A DNA stretch of 64,000 bases from an uncultured Parabacteroides sp. (GTDB lineage Bacteria; Bacteroidota; Bacteroidia; Bacteroidales; Tannerellaceae), in contig UQLN01000012.1 of NCBI GenBank assembly GCA_900541965.1, forward strand, positions 1 through 64,000, in the 5' to 3' direction. The first letter of the stretch is position 1; each line of letters begins with the position of its first letter. Positions 8,559-16,230 of the stretch are shown here, piece by piece. The notes below the pieces were generated by a model. It searched no databases. It saw only the letters and a program-made list of their open reading frames with translations, and had not been told where the DNA came from. The position numbers were made by a program, and so were the translations under genes.

Positions 8559-11500
8559 TTATTTTTGTTTTACTGTTTGGAGCATCACCTTTACTGCTTC
8601 TTCCAGTTGATGATCCTCACCTTTCAACTGTGATTCCGGTGTATTATAAATTTCAACGTCCGGTTGCAATTCATGGTTCTCCAGATAATTACCTTGCATA
8701 TCCATTACTCCTACCTGAGGAATACCGAATACGATTGTCGGGTCAATCTGAGTTTCCCACCATACCGCAGTCATGGTTCCGGGAACAGGTGTTCCGATGA
8801 GTTTTCCGATACCCAGTGTTTTGTAAACAAACGGGAAACCATGGGCATTCGAGTAGTTATCTTCACAAACCAGCACACATGACGGTTTAAGCCATTTATT
8901 GAACGGATCGCTTCCGATATACTGTCCTCTCGGCATGAAGCGTTCGTATTCTTTTCCGCTTAGTAATGTTGCCAGGTCATCATGCAACCATCCTCCACCG
9001 TTATGGCGTGTGTCCACAATAACGGCCTCTTTATTACGGCAACGTCCTAATAATTCGGAATAAACATCACGGAAACTTTCGCTATTCATTCCTCTGACAT
9101 GTACATAACCGATTTTTCCTCCGGATAGTTTCTCTACCATCAAGCGTTTTTGTTCAATCCAGCGTTTATAAAGAAGATTGGATTGCGTTCCGTAAGTGAT
9201 TGGTTTCACTTGTTCGTCAAAACGTTGTTTAGTAGTAGGGTCATATACGGATAATAAGATTTTCTTATCAGCTTTTCCGCTTAACAGTGGATAATAATCT
9301 TCTCCGGCCTTGATAGGCGTACCATCTATTTTTTCGATGATGCAGCCTGCTTTAATCTTACTATCGGCTTGCGTAAGAGGACCTTGTTCTATAATTTCTG
9401 CAATTTTCAGACCGTCACCAGAATAGTCATTGTCGTAGAATGCTCCTAAACAAGCTGTTGCCGGAGTCGTAGAAGCCGGACGGTAGCGGGCTCCTGTATG
9501 TGAACCATTTAATTCTCCCAGCATTTCAGAAAGCATTTCCTGGAAGTCATAGTTGTTGTTGATATGCGGAAGGAAACGGGCATATGCTGTTTTGTAACCA
9601 GCCCAGTCTATACCATGCAAAGTCGGATCATAGAACTTGTCTAAGACCTGGCGCCATGTATGGTTGAATATATATTCCCGTTCTTTTGCCGGACGATAAG
9701 AGAATTCTGCTTTGAAGCTGATAGGCTTGTCTTTGCTGTCTTTTACGTCGATTTTCTTTAGCTGTCCTCTGGAGATAAGGAAGAGGTTTTCGCCCTTTTT
9801 ATCGGTGAACATATTTCCTCCACCAACACCTTTTATCAGGATTTTGGTAGATTTTTCTTTGAAATTCTGTTCCCATAAATCATAACCGCTTTCAAAAGCT
9901 GCACAGTAATAAAGTTTGTCGCCTTTCGGTGTCAGAACTGCATCTCCCAGGAAAGAGGAGTTGACTGTAAGACGCATGATTCTGTTTTTGCGGTTTGCCA
10001 GGTCGAATTTCAACGGTTCGACAGACTTATCCTCTTTTTTCTTGTCGTCTTTCTTCTTGTCGTCTTTCTTCTTGTCTTTTTTATCTTTAGAGTCTTCGTC
10101 TTTCTTATCCGCATCCTTATCCTTTTCTTCATCTTCAATCAAGGCTTGCTCTTCTTTGGAAAGGCGGAATTTGTCATAGGCTTCACCGTCAAAAAACATG
10201 ATATACATGTCTCTTTCTGCTCCCCAGCTACCATGGCTACGGTATCCTGCACGGTCAGACGACCAGATCATAGCTTTTCCATCCAATACCCATTTGGCAT
10301 TGCCATCAGAGTATCCGCTTTCTGTCAGGTTGGTTACATCACCACTGCCATCTGCTTTGATCAATGCGATATCGGAATTATTCCAACCTCCTATGGCGAT
10401 ATAAGTTGCCAGAATCCATTTACTGTCGGGAGACCATTGGTAAGATTGGTCACCATCGGAATATGAATAGTTGTATTTTCCATCCAGAACCGTCCGGACA
10501 TCTTTACTTTTTAAGTTGATTACGCGTAGAGTAGTCCGGTTTTCCAGGAATGCAACTTCTTTTCCATCCGGAGAATATAATGGCTGAAAAGAAGTTTGAC
10601 CGCTTACAACCAGAGGTTCTTCTTTTATTTCCTGTGCGTAGGTAAAGTATTTGTCATCCTTGCGTACCAGGCTGGATTGGTAAATACCCCATGTGTCGCC
10701 TCTTTCAGCCGAATAAACAAGTGATTTACCGTCGGGGCTGAAATCCAGGTCCCGCTCCTGCTGCGGAGTATTTGTAATCTGGCGGGTCGTCTCAAAATCA
10801 GTAGAGGTTACATAAACATCTCCCCGGACAATGAAAGCAACTTCTTTCCCACTTGGTGAAACGGCGATATCGGTAGCGCCACTGGTTTTTAGCTGGCTGA
10901 TTAGGTCGTTTTCCACTTTATCGGCGATGATGTGGATGTTCACTTTTGCTGGTTGGCCGCCTTCTTTCAGTGTATAAATCTCCCCGTTGTATCCATAGCA
11001 AAGTTTTCCGTTATTGTCGGAAGAGAGGAAGCGGACAGGGTGTGTAGTATGCTGTGTTATCTGACGGATGTTTTTTCCGGTCAGGTCATTTTTGAAAACA
11101 TTGAAACTTCCCTTTTCTTCACTTAAATAGTAGAAAGAGTTACCATCGGGAGCCCAAACCGGATTTCGGTCTTCGCCCCGGAAAGTTGTAATTTTCTTGA
11201 AAGTGCGTTCGTTTCCGAGTGAGCATAGCCATATGTCACGTGTAATAGAGGATTGATGATGTTTGCGCCAGGGATCTTCATATCCTTTAATGTCCTGATA
11301 TAGCAATTTATCCCCCTGCTTGTTTAAAGCCAGGCTTTGCATTGCATAAGAGGAATACAGGACAGGGCGTCCGCCATCCAGGTTTATCTGGTAAATTTGT
11401 GCAAAGGTTCCGGAAGGGAACTGGCTGTCTTTGACATCCTGCTGGATGGAAGCCGTATAGAGAATATGGTTATTATCTGTAAATGTTTCAGGATATTCGT

Positions 11501-11825
11501 TTGCGGAATGAGTTGTCAGTTGCTTGGGAACGCCTCCGTTCTTATCCATTACATAAATATCAAAATTCCCGGTGCGGTCGGATGCAAAGGCTATTTTGCT
11601 TCCGTCGGGAGACCAGACAGGCTGTGTGTCGTGAGCCGGATGGGTTGTCAACTGGGTAGCTTTACCACCATTAGCCGGAACGGTGTAAATATCGCCTTTG
11701 TAAGTAAAGGCAATTGTTTCTCCGTTTGGCGATATTGCCGGATAGCGCATCCATAAAGGATTATCTTCGGCAAAAATGTTTGTAGTTACAAACAATGCAG
11801 AGGTTAAAATAAATAAGAACTTCAT
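8559..11825 (-). CDS. Tricorn-like S41 family protein, nucleophile Ser replaced
   Basis: A 1088-residue exported protein (signal peptide about residues 1-19, '...TNIFAED') built like tricorn protease: two WD40/TolB-like beta-propellers with repeated 'SPDG' motifs (residues ~25-530), a Lys/Asp low-complexity linker (~555-600), an S41 core domain, a PDZ domain near 780-840, and the C-terminal S41 catalytic half. The His position is kept ('GELNGSHTG'), but where tricorn has Y-S-A-S-D-G with the second Ser as nucleophile, this protein has Y-S-N-A-H-G (residues 991-996), so Ala994 sits at the nucleophile position. It may be inactive, or use another residue. It was presumably meant to trim peptides in the periplasm. 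queH follows 2 bp later. Confidence 0.9.
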   Translation of the reverse strand: MKFLFILTSALFVTTNIFAEDNPLWMRYPAISPNGETIAFTYKGDIYTVPANGGKATQLTTHPAHDTQPVWSPDGSKIAFASDRTGNFDIYVMDKNGGVPKQLTTHSANEYPETFTDNNHILYTASIQQDVKDSQFPSGTFAQIYQINLDGGRPVLYSSYAMQSLALNKQGDKLLYQDIKGYEDPWRKHHQSSITRDIWLCSLGNERTFKKITTFRGEDRNPVWAPDGNSFYYLSEEKGSFNVFKNDLTGKNIRQITQHTTHPVRFLSSDNNGKLCYGYNGEIYTLKEGGQPAKVNIHIIADKVENDLISQLKTSGATDIAVSPSGKEVAFIVRGDVYVTSTDFETTRQITNTPQQERDLDFSPDGKSLVYSAERGDTWGIYQSSLVRKDDKYFTYAQEIKEEPLVVSGQTSFQPLYSPDGKEVAFLENRTTLRVINLKSKDVRTVLDGKYNYSYSDGDQSYQWSPDSKWILATYIAIGGWNNSDIALIKADGSGDVTNLTESGYSDGNAKWVLDGKAMIWSSDRAGYRSHGSWGAERDMYIMFFDGEAYDKFRLSKEEQALIEDEEKDKDADKKDEDSKDKKDKKKDDKKKDDKKKEDKSVEPLKFDLANRKNRIMRLTVNSSFLGDAVLTPKGDKLYYCAAFESGYDLWEQNFKEKSTKILIKGVGGGNMFTDKKGENLFLISRGQLKKIDVKDSKDKPISFKAEFSYRPAKEREYIFNHTWRQVLDKFYDPTLHGIDWAGYKTAYARFLPHINNNYDFQEMLSEMLGELNGSHTGARYRPASTTPATACLGAFYDNDYSGDGLKIAEIIEQGPLTQADSKIKAGCIIEKIDGTPIKAGEDYYPLLSGKADKKILLSVYDPTTKQRFDEQVKPITYGTQSNLLYKRWIEQKRLMVEKLSGGKIGYVHVRGMNSESFRDVYSELLGRCRNKEAVIVDTRHNGGGWLHDDLATLLSGKEYERFMPRGQYIGSDPFNKWLKPSCVLVCEDNYSNAHGFPFVYKTLGIGKLIGTPVPGTMTAVWWETQIDPTIVFGIPQVGVMDMQGNYLENHELQPDVEIYNTPESQLKGEDHQLEEAVKVMLQTVKQK

Positions 11826-12306
11826 CTCGTGTGTTTTTTGGATGTAAATATACGTTATTTTATGTGTAGGAAAGTCTAAAGGTAAGATTAAATAGTAGAA
11901 ATATGCAATTTCATCTGAAAAAGTTCTGATTTTTCACAGAAGGGTAGTTGTATCATATGAATGGAAACTGTTTAATAGTTTCGTATAATGGACATATGCC
12001 CTAGAATAAATAAATGATTATTATGTGGGATAAGTTGGTTTTAAATGCACGGAGTTATTTTTTTCTTATGAAAAAGAAGGAACATTTAAATAGATGTAAA
12101 AATATCTTTTTATATTTGCCTTTGCATAAGTGATAAAGCGTTATTGTTTGTGTGAAATTTAATAGTTTAAAAGCTACTGAATAAATTATCCTTTTTAACA
12201 GAAATCTCGAAAGTTTCAAGCAATTGGTGGATAATGAATAAGAAGTATGCTCATGTTTTCTTGTTGTGCGGAAATGAATTTCTTGCATTCGTGCAATCAG
12301 GATAAA

Positions 12307-12391
12307 AAGCGTGAGGCTGCTGTTTATACACCGATTGCAGGTATTCGAGAACCTCTGTTAAAGTGTATCAGCAGTTCCCACGCTTCTTTTA
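12307..12391 (+). other. Structured element, possible leader RNA or small RNA
   Basis: About 80 nt fold into one long interrupted hairpin: AAGCGTG at 12307-12313 pairs with 12379-12385, CTGCTG at 12317-12322 with 12369-12374, TACAC at 12327-12331 with 12363-12367, and AGGT at 12339-12342 with 12351-12354. A T-rich tail (CTTCTTTT) follows the right arm on the plus strand, as in an intrinsic terminator. It lies 59 bp upstream of the 12450 gene and within the 624-bp gap 11826-12449. It matches no RNA family I recognise. It could be a leader/attenuator, an sRNA 3' end, or a plain terminator. A TATATTTG element lies at 12111-12118 on the plus strand, far upstream. Confidence 0.45.
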
Positions 12392-12449
12392 TAACTTATA
12401 CCGCCCGGAATTTGTTGAAATAATAATTATATTATTGAAAATATGAGAT

Positions 12450-12863
12450 ATGGAACAACCTTTATCTATTGCAAATTTTCAAAAAGAGTATATTCTTTTT
12501 TTGAAAAAGGAACTTAAACCTGCCAATATAACAGAACTTTGCTGGCAAATACGTCCTTATGTAGTATTATATCAAATAGGGTTTACCGGAACTGCTTTGT
12601 CTTTTTCTGACCGCGATATGATTCCTTTTTCAGAAGTAATTGACTTTTGGATAAAGAGGGGAATGCTGGTAATATTGTTGAAAAATGGGACTTTGTGCCT
12701 TTTGTCTGATACGACTAATAAGATTCGCTATATCCGTATAGGTGACCCGGAATATTATGCCAAGACCGGGTTGATACGTCCCCGGTGGTTGACTGTATTT
12801 GATAATATCCAGCTTTTTTGGTGGGAAACAAAGGAATATATCAATAAGGCTCTACTTAGTTAA
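12450..12863 (+). CDS. Unknown 137-residue cytoplasmic protein
   Basis: A soluble, 137-residue protein with no signal peptide and no family I can name. The middle ('FTGTALSFSDRDMIPFSEVIDFWIKRG' then 'LVILLKNGTLCLLSD') looks like successive beta-strands with a polar loop, reminiscent of small PH-like domains, but this is a weak impression. The C-terminus is Trp-rich ('RPRWLTVFDNIQLFWWETKEY'). It lies 59 bp after a strong hairpin and 41 bp before the second tricorn-like gene, which has its own promoter element inside the gap. Base composition and codon use look like the neighbours, supporting a real gene. Confidence 0.6.
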   Translation: MEQPLSIANFQKEYILFLKKELKPANITELCWQIRPYVVLYQIGFTGTALSFSDRDMIPFSEVIDFWIKRGMLVILLKNGTLCLLSDTTNKIRYIRIGDPEYYAKTGLIRPRWLTVFDNIQLFWWETKEYINKALLS

Positions 12864-12872
12864 TACTTTTTT

Positions 12873-12880
12873 TATCTTTG
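12873..12880 (+). promoter_or_regulatory. Promoter -7 element deciding start of 12905 gene
   Basis: TATCTTTG matches TAnnTTTG. With transcription starting about 7 nt later, near 12887, an ATG at 12905 has an 18-nt leader, while the alternative ATG at 12893 would have almost none. This favours 12905. Confidence 0.6.
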
Positions 12881-12904
12881 CCTGTAGACTAAATGGCATT
12901 AATC

Positions 12905-15900
12905 ATGGGCAAAAAACTTATTCTTTCTTTATTGGCATTGGCAAGTGTCCCGGCTTTATTGATGGCAGCCGATGAGGCACGCTTGCTGCGTTTTCCAGCA
13001 ACGAATGGTACAGATATCGTTTTTTCGTATGCCGGAGATTTGTATAAAGTACCAGCTTCCGGTGGGGAAGCACAACGCCTGACCTCTCATGTCGGTTATG
13101 AGATGTTTCCCCGGTTCTCTCCTGATGGCAAGACAATTGCATTTACCGGGCAGTATGATGGAAATACCGAGGTGTATACGATTCCTTCCGAAGGAGGGGA
13201 GCCTTTGCGGGTAACTTACACCGCAACAAACCAGCGGGATGATTTAGGCGACCGTATGGGACCTAATAATATCGTAATGACTTGGACTCCTGATGGCAAA
13301 AACATTGTATACCGTAACCGTATCAGCAGCAGTTTTACCGGCAAATTGTATGCAGTAAACAAAGAAGGCGGTCTTTCGGAAGTTATACCTCTTCCCGAAG
13401 GAGGTTTCTGTAGTTATTCTCCGGATGGCAAACAGTTGGCATACAATCGTGTGATGCGCGAATTCCGTACCTGGAAGTACTATAAAGGCGGTATGGCGGA
13501 TGATGTATGGATTTACAACCCTGAAAAGAAAACCGTGGAAAATATTACCAATAACCCTGCACAGGATATTGTCCCGATGTGGATAGGAGATGAAATCTTC
13601 TTTATTTCCGACAGGGACCGGGTGATGAATATTTTCGTGTATAACACAAAAACAAAACAGACATCCAAAGTTACGGATTTTAAAGAGTTCGATGTCAAAT
13701 TCCCGAGTGCAAACGGCAATACGATCGTTTTCGAGAACGGCGGTTATATTTACAAGATGGACGCAAAAAGCAAGAGACCGGAGAAAGTGAATATCACACT
13801 GACTTCCGATAACATCTATGCACGTAGCGCCATCAAAAACGGAAGCGGGTATCTTACTGCGGCAAGTATTTCGCCGGACGGAGAGCGTATTGCTGTAACG
13901 GCACGGGGCGAAGTATTCAACCTTCCGACTGAAAAAGGTGTAACAAAGAATATTACCCGTTCCCCTGGAGCGCACGACCGGGCAGCAAAATGGTCGCCGG
14001 ACGGAAAGTATATCGCTTATATCTCCGACGGAACAGGTGAAACCGAACTTTACCTGCAGGATGCAACAGGAGGTGAGCCGGTACAACTTACAAAAAATAA
14101 TGATACCTATATCCGTAATCTGAAATGGAGTCCCGACTCAAAGAAAATTGTCTACACCGACCGTAAGAACCGCTTGAATCTGCTGGATGTTGCTTCAAAA
14201 CGCGTCACTACTGTTTTGCAAGACCCGATGGGAGAGCCTCGTGACGTAGCCTTCTCGCCGGATAACAACTGGTTGACTTATACCCGTACGGGAGATAATA
14301 CATTTAGCATTGTATATGTATATAATCTGAATGATAAAAAAGAATATGCAATTACCGATAAATGGTATGAGTCATCTTTCCCTGTATTCAGTACGGACGG
14401 AAAATATCTGATATTCGCTTCTTCCCGCGATTTCAATCCGACCTATGGTTCATTGGAATGGAATCATGTATATAACAATATGGGAGGCGTTTATCTGGCT
14501 TTATTGTCGAAAGATACACCATCTCCTTTTATTGAAAAGGATGCACAGGTTGCAATAAGCCGGAAGGAAGAACCGGTAAAAGATTCTGTAAAGAAAAAAG
14601 AGGATGTTAACAAAGAAAGCGATGTTCCGGTTGTGAAGATTGACATAGATGGAGTTAACGACCGGATTATACAGCTTCCGTTGAACGGTTCATATTATAC
14701 GAATTTCTATTCCGATGGTAAGAAAGTATACTATTGGGGACGTGGAGGCACGAATGTATTCGATTTGGAAAAACAGGAGGAAACAAGTGTGGCTCCGGGG
14801 GCTTTCATGACTGTGACCCCGGGTAGCAAGAAAGCGTTGTTCTCTAAAGGAAGCCTGTTGTATGTTGTGGATATACCTTCCGGAAAAGTGGACTTAAGCA
14901 AGCCTGTCAATTTGTCTAATATGCAGATTACGGTAGACTATCCGCAGGAATGGGCACAGATATTCGATGAGGCATGGCGTGCTTACCGTGATGGTTTCTA
15001 TGTTTCCAATATGCATGGCGTCGATTGGAAAGCAATCAAGTCAAAATATGCCGTATTGTTGCCTTATGTCAAAACCCGTTTGGATTTGAACTATGTAATC
15101 GGCGAGATGATAGGTGAATTGAACTGTGGACATGCTTATGTCAATCCCGGCGAAACCGAGCGTCCCGAGCGTGTGGAAACAGGTTTGTTAGGAGCAGAAA
15201 TCTCCCGCGACAAGAGTGGCTTTTTCCGTCTGGAAAAAATACTTCCGGGTGCTTCCTGGAGTAAAGAGCTTCGTTCTCCGCTTACCGAGCCTGGTATAGA
15301 AGCAAAAGCCGGTGATTTCATTGTGGCTATCGATGGGGTTCCGACAAATACGGTAAAAGACATGTATTCACTGTTAGTCGGAAAAGCAAATGTTCCGACA
15401 GAAATTTCATTGAATAGTAAGCCTCAGTTGGCTGGTGCGCACAAAGTGGTAATAAGCCCGCTTGCAGAAGAATATTCTTTGTATCATTATAATTGGGTAC
15501 AGGATAATATTAAGAAAGTGGATAAGGCTTCCAATGGCAGAATCGGATATATTTATATTCCGGATATGGGACCGGAAGGTCTAAATGAGTTTGCCCGTTA
15601 TTTCTATCCGCAGTTGGATAAGGAAGGTTTGATTATTGATGACCGTGCAAACGGTGGAGGCAACGTTTCCCCAATGATACTTGAACGTCTGTCCCGTGAA
15701 CCTTACCGCTTGACGATGAGCCGTACTTCAGCCCGTATCGGAACAGTACCTGATGCGGTACAGGTAGGACCGAAAGTTTGTCTGATTAATAAATATTCTG
15801 CATCGGATGGCGATCTGTTCCCGTGGGGATTCCGTGCGCTTGGTTTAGGGAAATTGATAGGAACCCGTACTTGGGGTGGCATTGTCGGTATCAGTGGCTC

Positions 15901-16144
15901 ACTGCCTTATATGGATGGTACGGATATCCGTGTTCCGTTCTTTACAAGCTATGACCCGAAAACCGGACAATGGATTATCGAAAATCATGGGGTAGACCCG
16001 GATATTCTGATTGATAACGATCCGATAAAAGAATGGAATGGGGAAGACCAGCAGCTAAACAAAGCGATAGAAGAGGTAATGAAAGAACTTCAGAGTCGTA
16101 AACCGTTGCCAAAAGTTCCCGCTCCGAGAGACTTTAGTAAATAA
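12905..16144 (+). CDS. Tricorn-like S41 family peptidase (active-site Ser present)
   Basis: A 1079-residue exported tricorn-type protease (signal peptide ending '...LLMAADEA'). The first 540 residues form beta-propellers with repeated 'SPDGK' motifs; a charged linker ('EEPVKDSVKKKEDVNKESD') follows near 555-575; then the S41 core, PDZ ('EAKAGDFIVAIDGVPTNTVKD' region near 800) and catalytic half. The His position is 'GELNCGHAYV' and the nucleophile motif Y-S-A-S-D-G-D is intact, Ser967 followed by Asp as in tricorn. It likely cleaves short peptides in the periplasm. It is similar in layout to the protein at 8559-11825, from which it differs by having a complete active site. It stands opposite in direction, with a terminator after it. 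Confidence 0.93.
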   Translation: MGKKLILSLLALASVPALLMAADEARLLRFPATNGTDIVFSYAGDLYKVPASGGEAQRLTSHVGYEMFPRFSPDGKTIAFTGQYDGNTEVYTIPSEGGEPLRVTYTATNQRDDLGDRMGPNNIVMTWTPDGKNIVYRNRISSSFTGKLYAVNKEGGLSEVIPLPEGGFCSYSPDGKQLAYNRVMREFRTWKYYKGGMADDVWIYNPEKKTVENITNNPAQDIVPMWIGDEIFFISDRDRVMNIFVYNTKTKQTSKVTDFKEFDVKFPSANGNTIVFENGGYIYKMDAKSKRPEKVNITLTSDNIYARSAIKNGSGYLTAASISPDGERIAVTARGEVFNLPTEKGVTKNITRSPGAHDRAAKWSPDGKYIAYISDGTGETELYLQDATGGEPVQLTKNNDTYIRNLKWSPDSKKIVYTDRKNRLNLLDVASKRVTTVLQDPMGEPRDVAFSPDNNWLTYTRTGDNTFSIVYVYNLNDKKEYAITDKWYESSFPVFSTDGKYLIFASSRDFNPTYGSLEWNHVYNNMGGVYLALLSKDTPSPFIEKDAQVAISRKEEPVKDSVKKKEDVNKESDVPVVKIDIDGVNDRIIQLPLNGSYYTNFYSDGKKVYYWGRGGTNVFDLEKQEETSVAPGAFMTVTPGSKKALFSKGSLLYVVDIPSGKVDLSKPVNLSNMQITVDYPQEWAQIFDEAWRAYRDGFYVSNMHGVDWKAIKSKYAVLLPYVKTRLDLNYVIGEMIGELNCGHAYVNPGETERPERVETGLLGAEISRDKSGFFRLEKILPGASWSKELRSPLTEPGIEAKAGDFIVAIDGVPTNTVKDMYSLLVGKANVPTEISLNSKPQLAGAHKVVISPLAEEYSLYHYNWVQDNIKKVDKASNGRIGYIYIPDMGPEGLNEFARYFYPQLDKEGLIIDDRANGGGNVSPMILERLSREPYRLTMSRTSARIGTVPDAVQVGPKVCLINKYSASDGDLFPWGFRALGLGKLIGTRTWGGIVGISGSLPYMDGTDIRVPFFTSYDPKTGQWIIENHGVDPDILIDNDPIKEWNGEDQQLNKAIEEVMKELQSRKPLPKVPAPRDFSK

Positions 16145-16164
16145 AAGGTTTGGTGCTCAAAAAT

Positions 16165-16205
16165 AATTGCCGGATACAGAATCATACAATCTGTATCCGG
16201 CAATT
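16165..16205. terminator. Terminator hairpin
   Basis: Perfect 16-bp arms (AATTGCCGGATACAGA at 16165-16180, complement at 16190-16205) with a 9-nt loop, between the convergent S41 and fimbrial genes. Confidence 0.75.
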
Positions 16206-16230
16206 GTCGTTTATATCCTTTTTATTAGAA

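Noticed and set aside
9916..10179. 87-residue plus-strand ORF rich in Ser/Phe/Leu
   Set aside because: It is the antisense of the Lys/Asp linker of the S41 gene, so the repeats are an artefact.
12055..12288. 77-residue minus-strand ORF in the gap before 12450
   Set aside because: No conserved motif or ribosome-binding site; composition looks like AT-rich non-coding DNA.
13244..14086. 280-residue antisense ORF inside the S41 gene
   Set aside because: A shadow of the S41 reading frame; Cys- and Phe-rich with no domain.
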